Origin: Roseiarcus sp963765375
GTDB taxonomy: Bacteria; Pseudomonadota; Alphaproteobacteria; Rhizobiales; Beijerinckiaceae
DNA: 64,000 bases
Assembly: GCA_963765375.1 (NCBI GenBank)
Contig: CAVXVZ010000008.1
Location: 124,001-188,000, forward strand
Direction: 5' to 3'
The notes beneath the pieces were generated by a model. The model did no database searches. It was given only the letters and a program-made list of their open reading frames with translations, and was not told the origin of the DNA. Positions 42,990 through 51,719 of this stretch are shown piece by piece. A program made the translations under genes and the position numbers. Every line of letters begins with the position of its first letter. Position 1 is the stretch's first letter.

Positions 42990-44214
42990 CTACTTCGACG
43001 AGCAGAAGCGCGAATTTGTCTCCGGCGGCCGCGCGGTGTCATCGACAGCGCAGAACGGGATCGACCAGACGAAGTCAACGGGAAAGCCGAACCGCGCCAG
43101 ATCGCCTTTGCTCAGGGAGCTCAGGAACGAGGGCGAGTCGGCCCGGATCCAGGTCGAGCTGGAATTGATCGGTCCAACCGGAGCGTTCACGCTTCCAGGG
43201 GGCGCGCCAATCGAGGTTGGATCAAGGCCCGCGAAGGTCGTCGCATGCCCCTCGGCGTCAAAGCCCGCGCGGCCGTGACATGTCATACACGAAGATTGGG
43301 CGACGAAAGTCTGCTCGGTGACCGAGTTGCCGAGGCGGATCGCCTGGCCGGACGGATCGGTGAAGTCCGACTGAGAACCTTTGAGGCAATAGTTCAAGAA
43401 CGCCGGGTCGATGCGAGCCTGGGCGAACAGCGCGAGAAGCGCCGACGACTTGGCGCAATCGGGGTAGCGGGTCTGAGACTCCTCTGCGGACCTCGGCGCG
43501 ACATACGCATCGGCGGCGCCGAAACGATCCTTGCAGCCCAGAACGTCGCATCGTCCTGGGTTGTCCTTGTGTTCGAAAGTCGCCCAGGTCCAGTTTGGAG
43601 CGAGTTTCGATATGATGTGAAACGAGACGAGGGCGTATTGTTTCCCGCCGGTCGAATTCACGTGATACGCGGCTCGAGCTTCGACCGGAGATCCAGCGAA
43701 GCCGTTGAACTCCGTGAGCCGACCGACTTCGACCCAGTTCGCCTTCACCTCAATGGAGTTCGACCGGAAAAGCGATCGGCTTGGCTGCGCTGTAGGCAGC
43801 TCGCAGGCCCGATAGCTTGAAAAGCTCGTTTTGAACGATGAAATCAAAGTCAGGCTTGTTCCGGCGCGTCTCCTCTCCGATGAGCGCGGCGCCTCCGGGC
43901 AGAACCTCAGGCGTGAAGCGAGAGTGAACGCGCTCGAGCGCCAGACTCAAAGCCCGTGGTCCAATTTGCATCGGGGCGGCGCTGTCGGGCCAGACCGGCG
44001 ATGGGCGAAATGTATCGCCGTCGCTGGCCCAGGTCTCGAAAAGCGCGTTGTTGTCGCCCGCGCCGGCGACGCTGGCGTTGACGGTCATGAAAAGTTCCCA
44101 ACTCTGTTCGTCAGGATTGTTCAGAGCCGGATCGTGGGCGGTCTCAGCGACGGCAGCGCCTAAGATGACGAAGCTCGCCGCCACGGCGCTGACGAAAGCA
44201 GCGATGTCTCTCAC
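42990..44214 (-). pseudogene. Exported c-type cytochrome-like protein, frameshifted
   Basis: From a GTG at 44214 a signal peptide (RDIAAFVSAVAASFVILGAA) is followed by AETAHDPALNNPDEQSWELF and GEETRRNKPDFDFIVQNELF. At about 43760 one extra base moves the frame (AFPV to NSIEVKANWVEVGRLTEFNG). The second part runs to 42990 and contains a single heme site, SSCMTCHGRAG, and several paired cysteines (CDVLGCKD, YCLKG). The restored protein is about 407 residues, similar in organisation to periplasmic single-heme proteins of unknown role. Both halves are clean, so one base decides whether it is functional. Confidence 0.75.
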
Positions 44215-44667
44215 CGAATGCCGCCCGCCTTTTCTTCGCTGCGAAGAGCGCCATGGAAACGACAGTCTCCGGGCTCGGCGTCCGGCAAACGAGCGTTTGG
44301 ATGTCGGCGGCCTCTTGCGCCCGAAGAGGCATACTCGATCAAAAGAGCGCCTCGATGACAACCGCCGCCGATTGACGCCGATTGACCTCGCGCTTTCGCC
44401 CTGTTCGTGTCGGTCATCGCTGTGGGCGACGAGCGCCTGGCGAGGTTGCCGCGCCGGATTGGCGGAGGCAGCCGGCAGCCGACGTTCGCCGCGACCGATG
44501 GAAACGATCGCTTCTGCTGATAGACTTGCGCAGGCAAATTGCTATACCTATGTTCCGGGCCGGCAAGGCTTCCGATCCAAGCATTTGCTGAAACTCGTCG
44601 CTCTCAACTCTGAATGAGCCGCAGTATTTCGGAAGCCAAATCGATTTTTGTTCGGTCAAGAGGGTTC
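44215..44667 (+). other. Divergent intergenic region between cytochrome and pirin genes
   Basis: No gene is convincing on either strand. It should contain promoters for both flanking genes; AGAGGG just before 44668 is the pirin ribosome site. Confidence 0.5.
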
Positions 44668-45573
44668 ATGTCCATTCGTCCCGTCAAGCGCGTCAGCCAA
44701 TCGGTTCCGACCATGGAGGGGGCGGGCGTCAGGCTTCGCCGCGCCTTCGGCTTCGGCGATACGTCCGATTTCGATCCGTTCCTGATGATGGACGATTTCC
44801 GCGGCGACCGTCCCGAGGACTATCGGGCCGGCTTTCCCTGGCATCCCCATCGCGGCATCGAGACGATCACCTACGTGCTCGCGGGCAGCGTCGACCACGG
44901 CGACAGCCTCGGCAACCGGGGAACGCTAGGCTCTGGCGACGTCCAGTGGATGACCGCCGGCAGCGGCATCCTGCATCAGGAAATGCCGGCCGGCGACGCG
45001 AAAGGCCGCATGCACGGCTTCCAGCTCTGGGCCAACCTGCCCGCGCATCTGAAGATGACCAGACCGCGCTACCAGGACGTGCCGGCGAGCGCGATCCCCG
45101 AAGTCATCGACGACGACGGCGCGCGCGTGCGCGTGATCTGCGGTGATTTCTGGGGCAAGACCGGGCCGGTCGACGGCGTCGCCGCCGAACCGCGCTATCT
45201 CGACGTGACGGTGCCGGCGGGCAGGAAGAAGCGCCTCAAGGTCGAGGATTTCCGCCACGCCTTCGCCTACATCTTCGAGGGCTCCGGCGATTTCGCCTAC
45301 GCTTCCGAGCCGTTCGGAGCGCTGCGCGAAGCGCAACTCGACGGCGAGGAGGTGCTGGTCCGCGACAAGGTCGGCAACCGCTCGCTCATCGTGTTCGGCG
45401 CCGGCGACGAGATCAGCGTCCAGGCGGGCGACGAGGGCGTGCGCTTCCTTCTGGTTTCCGGCCGGCCGCTGCGCGAGCCGATCGCCTGGCACGGGCCGAT
45501 CGTCATGAACACTCAGGCTGAGATCCGGCAGGCGCTGAGCGACCTCCGGTCCGGAGCGTTCATCAAGAGCTGA
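44668..45573 (+). CDS. Pirin family protein
   Basis: A 301-residue bicupin. The metal-binding N-terminal cupin shows FDPFLMMDDFRGDRPEDYRA, GFPWHPHRGIETITYVLAGS and DGDVQWMTAGSGILHQEMP-type segments (here GSGDVQWMTAGSGILHQEMP), with three His and one Glu. The C-terminal half has FIFEG/DEGVRFLLVSGRPLREPI. Bacterial pirins include quercetin dioxygenases and metabolic regulators; the role here is open. The start at 44668 follows AGAGGG and matches family length; an in-frame ATG 54 bases upstream is less likely. Confidence 0.93.
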   Translation: MSIRPVKRVSQSVPTMEGAGVRLRRAFGFGDTSDFDPFLMMDDFRGDRPEDYRAGFPWHPHRGIETITYVLAGSVDHGDSLGNRGTLGSGDVQWMTAGSGILHQEMPAGDAKGRMHGFQLWANLPAHLKMTRPRYQDVPASAIPEVIDDDGARVRVICGDFWGKTGPVDGVAAEPRYLDVTVPAGRKKRLKVEDFRHAFAYIFEGSGDFAYASEPFGALREAQLDGEEVLVRDKVGNRSLIVFGAGDEISVQAGDEGVRFLLVSGRPLREPIAWHGPIVMNTQAEIRQALSDLRSGAFIKS

Positions 45574-45747
45574 TCGGCCGCTGATCTTGCCGGAGGACTT
45601 GGGCCCATCGCGCTCTCACGCCAGGGGCAGGAGCGCGCGTATCTCCCGGTCTTTCTGCGCCCGAAATAATCAGCAGCGATAAGAAGGTCTACGCTCGATT
45701 GCAAAGTTCTCCCAGTTTGTAGATTTGTACGATTTTTACATAAGATC

Positions 45748-45772
45748 GGAACGCTCCCTGTCGGGAGGCGTT
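45748..45772 (+). promoter_or_regulatory. EcfG-type general-stress promoter
   Basis: GGAAC at 45748-45752 and CGTT at 45769-45772 are separated by 16 bases, matching the -35/-10 pattern used by the alphaproteobacterial general stress sigma factor EcfG. It lies 37 bases before the GTG of the response-regulator gene. Confidence 0.7.
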
Positions 45773-45809
45773 TGGTCAGGGAGGTCTTCGCCCCAAAGGC
45801 GGAGGCGGA

Positions 45810-46211
45810 GTGCGTTTCGTGAAAGAATCCTTCAAGGGCCAAACGGTACTTGTCGTCGAGGACGAGTGGCTCTTGCGCGAAAACATTGTCGGCGACCTCC
45901 GGCTCGCGGGTTGGACCGTGCTGGAGGCGGGCGCCGGCGCAGACGCGATCGTGGCTCTTCGCGAATTTGACAGGATCGATCTCCTGGTTACGGACATCAA
46001 GCTGGCCGACGCCCTGACCGGTTGGGATGTCGCGGAAGCTTTCCGCACGTCGCATCCACGGAGCCCCGTAATCTATTCGTCCGGAAAACCGGCCAGCGAT
46101 GGCCGGCGCGTCAAGGACAGCTGGTTTCTGGCCAAGCCGACCTCAACTTCCCAGATCATCCTGGCCTACCGGGATCTGATCGGCGACAGGGACAAAAGAA
46201 GCTCGATCTGA
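45810..46211 (+). CDS. Stand-alone response regulator (receiver domain only)
   Basis: A 133-residue CheY-like receiver: acidic pair Glu17-Asp18 in VVEDEWLLR, phosphorylated Asp62 in LLVTDIKLAD, Ser91 in YSSGKP and Lys109 in FLAKPTS. There is no output domain. A GTG start follows GGAGGCG. An EcfG-type promoter lies directly upstream, so it may act in the general stress response, as small receivers often do in Hyphomicrobiales. Its 3' end overlaps the convergent cytochrome gene by 69 bases. Confidence 0.88.
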   Translation: MRFVKESFKGQTVLVVEDEWLLRENIVGDLRLAGWTVLEAGAGADAIVALREFDRIDLLVTDIKLADALTGWDVAEAFRTSHPRSPVIYSSGKPASDGRRVKDSWFLAKPTSTSQIILAYRDLIGDRDKRSSI

Positions 46212-46772
46212 GCGCGTCAGCAGGGCGGCCTCGAACCCTTGGCCGGCCGGGCGGACCATCCGCGTCATGACGTCGTCGCGAACGACGAGCCAATGCCACA
46301 GCGCCCCGGCGAAATGGAGCGCGACCAGAACGACGAGGATTTGGCGGGTCATGAGATGGTGCAGCCCGGCGAACGAGGGCAGAAAGAAATAGGCGACCGC
46401 GCCGACGATTGGCGCGCCGATCAAGTCGACGTAGAGCCCGGCGTGCACGGCGCTCGCCAGCCATTCGAGGGCGGGGGCCTGCTTCGGCGGCGGCGGCACG
46501 CCGTCGAGCCGGCGCAGCGCGAGCCGCGCCAGCATGGCGATGAGAATGAGGATCCCGACAGCGATGTGGATCGGCGCCCAGATCGCGCTCGTGTCGGTTG
46601 GGCGTCCGCCGTGGCCAGCGCGAAAGAGATCGGTCATGGCGTCGCCCATCACAAATTGAAAAGCGACCAGAACGAACACGATCCAGTGCAGCGCGATCTG
46701 CCGCAAGCTGTAGCCGGCCGGCGCCGACGTGATCTCTGACCGAGCAATCAAATGCGAATTTCTCCCGCTCAC
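46143..46772 (-). CDS. Cytochrome b561-like membrane protein
   Basis: A 209-residue protein with four membrane helices. His residues in LRQIALHWIVFVLVAFQFVM, APIHIAVGILILIAM, SAVHAGLYVDLIGAPIVGAV and ALHFAGALWHWLVV are placed to bind two hemes. The start overlaps the stop of the glycosyltransferase gene upstream (46769-46772). The extreme C-terminus overlaps the convergent response-regulator gene. The redox partner is not apparent. Confidence 0.85.
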   Translation of the reverse strand: MSGRNSHLIARSEITSAPAGYSLRQIALHWIVFVLVAFQFVMGDAMTDLFRAGHGGRPTDTSAIWAPIHIAVGILILIAMLARLALRRLDGVPPPPKQAPALEWLASAVHAGLYVDLIGAPIVGAVAYFFLPSFAGLHHLMTRQILVVLVALHFAGALWHWLVVRDDVMTRMVRPAGQGFEAALLTRSDRASFVPVADQIPVGQDDLGS

Positions 46773-47974
46773 CGTCCCAGCGCCTCACTGTAGATGCCGA
46801 GCGTGTCACGCGTCATCCGATGGAGCGAGAAGGCTTCCGCTATCTTTGCCCGCGACCGGCGCCGGATGGCTTCGCGCGCGGAGGCGCCGAGCCCAAGCGC
46901 GGCTTCAATCGCTGTCGCGAGCGCGGCCGGGTCGCTCGGTTCGGCGAGCCAGCCGGTGCGCGCCTCGGCGCCCTCGTACGGCGGCGCTGCGACGATCTCC
47001 CGCGCTGGTCCGACGTCGGAGATGACGGTTAGGGCCCCCATCGCCGCGGCCTCGACCGACGTGCGCGTCACGCCGTCAGCGCTAACGGCGGGAAAGACGA
47101 CGACCGCCGCGCCGATGAACGCCGCCGGCAGATCAGCCGCGGCGTCGACGCGCACCAGCATGGATTGGACGCCGCGCTTCACGGCGAGCGCGTCAAGCTC
47201 GCGCGCGTACGCCGGCCTTGCGGCGTCGCCGGCGAGCACGAAGCGGACGTCGTCGAGACCGTGGCCCTTGATCAGCGCCGCCGCTTCGATGAGCGTCGCC
47301 TGGCCGCGGCCAGGCGCGAGCCGCGCCGGCGTCAGCACCACCCGCTCGTGCGCAGCGACGCCCCAGGCCTGGCGGATGTCGGCGACCCGGCCCCCGCTCA
47401 CCCGCTCGGGCTGAAGCTTCGACAGATCCAGTCCGGGGCGGACGACCCTGAGGCGCAAGCGCGCGGCGGGGTAAAGGCCAGCCCCGCGCCGTGCCGCGAA
47501 TTCCGATCCGGCGATGACGAAATCGCCCTCGGCGACCGCGGCCTCGAAGCTGGTGCGCGGCGGCGAGCGCGCGCCATCGCCATGCAGCGAAGTGATCACC
47601 GGACGCTTGGCCTTGCGGCAGGCCTTGACCGCCGCCCAGGCCGCCCAGCGCGAGCGCGCATGCACGAGGTCGACCCGCTCCGAGGCGATGATGCGCTGAA
47701 GGCGGCGCATGTTGAGCGTCATGGCGAGCGGGTTCTTTGCCGCCGCTGGAAACTGGACAAAGAGGCCGCCAATCGCATGCAGTTCGCCCGCCAGCTCGTC
47801 GGAATCGGTGGCGACCAGAGCCCGCGCGCCGGCCTCCGCCAGCGCCGCGGTGACGGCGAGCGTCGCCGGTTCGTCGCCGCCGGCGTCGACCGGAGGGATG
47901 ATCTGGAGGATCGTCCGTCCGGCGAGCGGCGCATTCGCCCCGCGGCCGAACGGAGCGAGCGCGTCGACGCTCAT
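46769..47974 (-). CDS. Family 4 glycosyltransferase
   Basis: A 401-residue GT-B enzyme. The N-terminal acceptor half begins GRTILQIIPPVDAGGDEPAT with HARSRWAAWAAVKACRKAKR. The C-terminal donor half holds ARLAPGRGQATLIEAAALIK and the EX7E region around PAVSADGVTRTSVEAAAMGA then VISDVGPAREIV. The internal ATG at 47974 is chosen because the frame upstream runs antisense into the hydrolase gene. Such enzymes build lipopolysaccharide or capsule; the particular sugar is unknown. Confidence 0.9.
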   Translation of the reverse strand: MSVDALAPFGRGANAPLAGRTILQIIPPVDAGGDEPATLAVTAALAEAGARALVATDSDELAGELHAIGGLFVQFPAAAKNPLAMTLNMRRLQRIIASERVDLVHARSRWAAWAAVKACRKAKRPVITSLHGDGARSPPRTSFEAAVAEGDFVIAGSEFAARRGAGLYPAARLRLRVVRPGLDLSKLQPERVSGGRVADIRQAWGVAAHERVVLTPARLAPGRGQATLIEAAALIKGHGLDDVRFVLAGDAARPAYARELDALAVKRGVQSMLVRVDAAADLPAAFIGAAVVVFPAVSADGVTRTSVEAAAMGALTVISDVGPAREIVAAPPYEGAEARTGWLAEPSDPAALATAIEAALGLGASAREAIRRRSRAKIAEAFSLHRMTRDTLGIYSEALGR

Positions 47975-48061
47975 GCGCCGCCCCCGAAGCAAAGGGAGCG
48001 GTTGACTCCCGGCGCCTCCTCGGCCAAGCCCGCTTCGCCGCGAGCGCCGTGACCCGGGTTC

Positions 48062-48889
48062 ATGAAGGCGCGGTCCGCGGGTCGCATCATCGGCAGCGAG
48101 CTCAAGGTGTCGGACGGACAGCCGCGGTTCTTGATCGTGGGAAAAGCCCCGAATCAAAGGCGTATCGCCTTTCGCCGCCGCGCGCCAGTGCGGAGCGGAG
48201 CCCCGGGCGTCGTTTGGCTCAGCGGCTATCGCTCCGACATGGAATCGACCAAGGCGAGCGCCCTCGACGCCGAGGCCGAACGGCGCGGCCTCGGTCTCCT
48301 GCGATTCGATTATTCCGGCCACGGCCACTCCGAGGGGCGGCTCGAGGACGGGACGGTCTCCCGCTGGCTCGAGGAGACGCTGATGCTGGTCAGGGCGGAG
48401 ACCGACGGGCCGCAGATCGTCGTCGGCTCGTCGATGGGCGGCTATCTCGCGCTCCTCGCCGCCCGCGCGCTCAATGAGGCGGGCGAAACGGGGCGAATCA
48501 AGGGCCTCATTCTCATTGCGCCGGCGGTCGACTTCACCGAAGCGCTGATCTGGGCCAAGGCGCCGGACGAGGCGCGGCGCGCGATCATGGATGAGGGCGT
48601 GTGGCGGCGGCCGTCCGTCTATTCGAGCGAGCCGGATTGCTTCACCCGGGCGCTCATCGAGGACGGGCGCAAGCATCTCCTGCTCGGCGCCATGATCCGC
48701 ACCCGCGCGCCGACCGTGGTGCTGCAAGGTATGCAAGATCCGGACGTGCCCTTTTCCCACGCGCTCGCGCTGATGCAGCGGCTCGGCGGCGACCCGGCGA
48801 CGCTGACGCTCGTCAAGGATGGCGACCACCGCCTCTCACGGCCGCAGGACCTGCAGCTCCTGTTCGACGCGCTGGGACGGATGGCGTAA
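48062..48889 (+). CDS. Alpha/beta hydrolase
   Basis: A 275-residue serine hydrolase. VVWLSGYRSDM supplies the oxyanion loop, the nucleophile Ser124 sits in VGSSMGGYLALL, and the Asp and His of the triad are likely in GMQDPDVPF and KDGDHRLSRPQ. FDYSGHGHSEGRLEDGTVSR is typical of ABHD10/PHA-type esterase-like bacterial proteins. Substrate unknown. It is divergent from the glycosyltransferase gene with 87 bases between them. Confidence 0.9.
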   Translation: MKARSAGRIIGSELKVSDGQPRFLIVGKAPNQRRIAFRRRAPVRSGAPGVVWLSGYRSDMESTKASALDAEAERRGLGLLRFDYSGHGHSEGRLEDGTVSRWLEETLMLVRAETDGPQIVVGSSMGGYLALLAARALNEAGETGRIKGLILIAPAVDFTEALIWAKAPDEARRAIMDEGVWRRPSVYSSEPDCFTRALIEDGRKHLLLGAMIRTRAPTVVLQGMQDPDVPFSHALALMQRLGGDPATLTLVKDGDHRLSRPQDLQLLFDALGRMA

Positions 48890-48931
48890 GGCGTGCGCAA
48901 GTCCCCTCTCCCGCAAAGCGGGAGAAGGCCG

Positions 48932-49685
48932 TCACTCCCACGTCGCGCCGAAGCGGTGCAGGTTCGCGCCGTGGACCTTGAGCCAGACCTCGGCGCGGTC
49001 GGTTCCGGGATGCAGGCGGCGCGCAAGTTTCCAGAACAGCGGCGAATGATTCATGTGCACGATATGCGCGACCTCGTGCGCGGCGAGATAGTCGAGCACG
49101 AACGGCGGCGCGAGAATCAAGCGCCAGGAAAAATTCAAGCCTCCGGTCGACGAGCAGGAGCCCCAGCGGCTGACCGTGTCGCGCAGCACGATCCGGCGCG
49201 GCTTCACGCCGAGCTGCCTCGAATGGCGCGCCACCGCGGCTTCGAGATCCTTGCGCGCCTCGCGCTTGAGAAAGTCGGTCACGCGTCGCGCCACGTGCGG
49301 TCGCTCGCCGGACACGCAGATGAGCGGCCCGCGTTCGCTCGCCTCGAGCCACACCACGCCGCGCTCGCCCAGCCTGTGCACGATGCGATGATCGACGCCG
49401 CGCAACGGCGTCACCGCGCGCGGCGCGAAGGCGACCGGCTCGGGCAGTCGCGCGAGTTCTTGTTCCGATCCACGCGGCGTGACGCTCCGCGAACTCGCGC
49501 GCCGACTTGAGCGACGAACGCGACGGCATCGTCAAGAGCGCATCGCGCGTCGCGGTTCGAACCCTGAGCGTAAATCGCCGCGACGTGGCGACGCGCTTCA
49601 ACGCAATGCGATAGATCTCGCCGTCGTGGGCGATCTCGATATGCGCCGCCTGCTCCGGCGCCTGGCGTTGGAAAAGACGCAGCAT
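48932..49685 (-). pseudogene. YgjP-like (SprT/DUF45) zinc metalloprotease, frameshifted
   Basis: From ATG 49685 the first frame reads MLRLFQRQAPEQAAHIEIAH then TLRVRTATRDALLTMPSRSS and EFAERHAAWIGTR. An apparent extra A near 49456-49464 shifts the frame, which continues LARLPEPVAFAPRAV and then VSRWGSCSSTGGLNFSWRLI and VLDYLAAHEVAHIVHMNHSP. The HEVAH zinc motif with downstream His/Asn and the GSCSS box are standard for YgjP. Apart from the one base both halves are perfect. The frame of the first part continues open but unrelated to 48813. Confidence 0.85.
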
Positions 49686-49822
49686 CCCGCGCAATCCTGC
49701 CGACACTCAATGTCCGGAAACGGGCCGGCGGCCCCGCGCCGCCGGCAAGCCCCTTCTCTGCGACGAATCCTAGTCCAGGCCCGGCCCGAGTCGCCAGAGG
49801 TTTTCTGAGCAAAATGCGCCGT

Positions 49823-50395
49823 TCACCCTAATGTTAGATTCAAGGCGCGCGCCGGCTTCAACCGGACCGGAAGGCCGGCGGCGATAAAGACCGCGGCGTC
49901 GCAGGCCTCGGCGATCTCCCGGTTCGCCCGCCCCTGCCAGTCGCGAAACTCGCGGCCGAGCCTGTGCTCCGGCACAATCCCCATACCAACTTCGTTTGAC
50001 ACCAGGATCGCCGGACCGGCGAGCGCGCCGATCGCCGCGCTAAGCCCGGCGATTGCGGCCCCCGGCTCCCGCCCGGCCAGCATCAGATTGCTCAGCCAAA
50101 GGGTGAGGCAGTCGACGACCACCACCCGGCCGGGGCGCGCCTCGGCGCCAAGCGCCCTGGCGACCTCGAGCGGCTCCTCCAGGGTCGTCCAGCCCTGACC
50201 CCGGTCGGCACGATGGCTCGCTATGCGCGCCGCCATCTCCTCATCCCCCGCCTCGGCGGTCGCCAGATAGAGCCGCTCAGGGCCGTATGTCTCGGCAAGG
50301 CTCTGCGCATAGGCGCTTTTTCCGGACCGCGCGCCGCCCAGGACAAGCAGGCTGCGGACATCGGACGGAGTGCGATCCCCTTCTTCCATGTTCAC
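49823..50395 (-). CDS. cobU: Adenosylcobinamide kinase / adenosylcobinamide-phosphate guanylyltransferase
   Basis: A 190-residue bifunctional cobalamin-pathway enzyme (called cobP in alphaproteobacteria). The P-loop GGARSGKS is at residues 20-27, His61 in ASHRADRGQ is the residue that takes GMP, DCLTLWLSNLML and SNEVGMGIVPEHRLGREFRD then QGRAN complete the family pattern. It overlaps the AlgX-like gene by ATGA at 50392-50395. No other cobalamin genes or riboswitch are in the window, so it is displaced from the main pathway cluster. Confidence 0.93.
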   Translation of the reverse strand: MNMEEGDRTPSDVRSLLVLGGARSGKSAYAQSLAETYGPERLYLATAEAGDEEMAARIASHRADRGQGWTTLEEPLEVARALGAEARPGRVVVVDCLTLWLSNLMLAGREPGAAIAGLSAAIGALAGPAILVSNEVGMGIVPEHRLGREFRDWQGRANREIAEACDAAVFIAAGLPVRLKPARALNLTLG

Positions 50396-51483
50396 CCGGT
50401 GAAGTTGGCCGGCCCTACGCCCGGATCACAAATAAGGAAGCGCTCGTTCGGCATCCACCAGACTTCATCGGGGTGAAACCGGTCAATCGCTTTCCAGTCG
50501 AAACCGCATTTGCGGTACTCGAGCCATACCACCCGCCCGGCGCGCTGCAGCGCCATCCGGGCGAAATAGTCCTGGGTGAACGAATCGCCGAACACCATGA
50601 TGGTCGGACCGGACCTGTCCGCTATGCCGACGAAGTCGCTGACCGGGTCCGCCGTCAAGAGTTCTGTCCGCGCGGCCGGCAGGATCAAGTCCTCGACCGT
50701 TTCGGTCGCGTCTTCCCCAAGCATCCGGGCGAGATCTCCTCCCTCGCGGGCCTCCGGCGGCCCGAGCGCGGACCTGGGATCGAGCCGCCAGTCGGGGCGC
50801 CCGTCCGCCTCGACGATGGCGTTGAACGCCGCCAGGGCGCCGCGCGCCGTCCAATGCGAGTCGTGCTTGTAAAAGACGGGTCCCTCGGAGCGCGCCGCCT
50901 CGACCGCCGGGCGAAGGTCGACCGCGCGGACGCCATGCGCCGCGAGGCCGTCGAGCAAGAGGTCGTATTCGGTTCGCCGGCCGCGGTTCTTCGCCCAGTT
51001 GGGGAGATCGTCGGCATAGATCGTCGCCGCGTTCGGCGGCACGGCGACGAGAAACTTGACGCCGCGAGCATGAAGCGCCGCGTTCATGCGCGCGATGAGG
51101 TCGACCGTGTCGGACACTCTGTGGTCGCGCATGACGAGCCCCGCGCTTTGCTGCACCGCCTCCTGGCCGAGGTAGAAAAGGCGGCCGTCGCGGCCGATCA
51201 GCACGGAATCGTTGCCCGCGCTCAGGAGCGGCTTGGTCAGATCCTTGTGGGCCCGGATCAGAACCTCGCGAAGACCGAAGTGATCGCCGAGGAAAGCGTC
51301 GATGCGGGACGACAGCGTCAGCCAATCGGCGCGGGCCGCGGGAATCGCTGGCGCTGGCGCGAGGTACCGCCCCTCTTTCAGAATCGCCGCCGGCGGGTCC
51401 GGGCGCACCACTCCCAACACCAGGGGAGTCGCCAGAAGCAGGAAGGCGAGAATCGCGAAATATCGACGATGGCTTTTTAGCAT
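50392..51483 (-). CDS. AlgX/AlgJ-like SGNH hydrolase-fold O-acetyltransferase
   Basis: A 363-residue periplasmic protein anchored by one N-terminal helix (YFAILAFLLLATPLVLGV). DHFGLREVLIRAH, then the FLVAVPPNAATIYADDLPNW strand, KHDSHWTARGALAAFNAI and TIMVFGDSFTQDYFARMA give the Asp-His and Ser triad of the AlgX/AlgJ group, which acetylate exported polysaccharides. No polymerase or MBOT acetyl-carrier gene is next to it, so the glycan is unknown. An ATG seven codons upstream (51504) is possible. Confidence 0.82.
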   Translation of the reverse strand: MLKSHRRYFAILAFLLLATPLVLGVVRPDPPAAILKEGRYLAPAPAIPAARADWLTLSSRIDAFLGDHFGLREVLIRAHKDLTKPLLSAGNDSVLIGRDGRLFYLGQEAVQQSAGLVMRDHRVSDTVDLIARMNAALHARGVKFLVAVPPNAATIYADDLPNWAKNRGRRTEYDLLLDGLAAHGVRAVDLRPAVEAARSEGPVFYKHDSHWTARGALAAFNAIVEADGRPDWRLDPRSALGPPEAREGGDLARMLGEDATETVEDLILPAARTELLTADPVSDFVGIADRSGPTIMVFGDSFTQDYFARMALQRAGRVVWLEYRKCGFDWKAIDRFHPDEVWWMPNERFLICDPGVGPANFTG

Positions 51484-51531
51484 GCCCAGCCAGGTCAGAG
51501 ACAAGAGCCGGCCGGGGCGCGAACCAGCGCC

Positions 51532-51640
51532 CTCATCCTGAGGAGCAAGGCGAAGCCGCGCGTCTCGAAGGATGCTCCAGAGCGCGACACGGGTTCTGCG
51601 GGCGCCGGATCGTCCTTCGAGGCTGCCTCGGGACGAGGGA
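51532..51640. repeat. Palindromic intergenic repeat, composite
   Basis: ctcatcctgaggagc...cgtctcgaaggatg (51532-51574) is an inverted repeat with CATCCT and AGGATG ends. A second half, cgtccttcgagg and gcctcgggacgagg, follows at 51611-51640. It is a common rhizobial intergenic palindrome family; a shorter version is at 60703. Confidence 0.65.
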
Positions 51641-51719
51641 GCGGCGGCGGTGTCGGCGCGATGAAGTCGTCACGGGGTCGGCTTCTATCCGCTGTCCGCG
51701 AGATGCGAAAGCGCCGATC

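Noticed and set aside
46769..48829. A 686-residue version of the GT4 glycosyltransferase
   Set aside because: The first 285 codons run antisense through the alpha/beta hydrolase gene and have no glycosyltransferase similarity; the ATG at 47974 gives a normal GT4 length.
48813..49706. A 297-codon protein on the minus strand in place of the YgjP gene
   Set aside because: Only its first third has YgjP similarity; the HEVAH part is in another frame, so it is a frameshift product.
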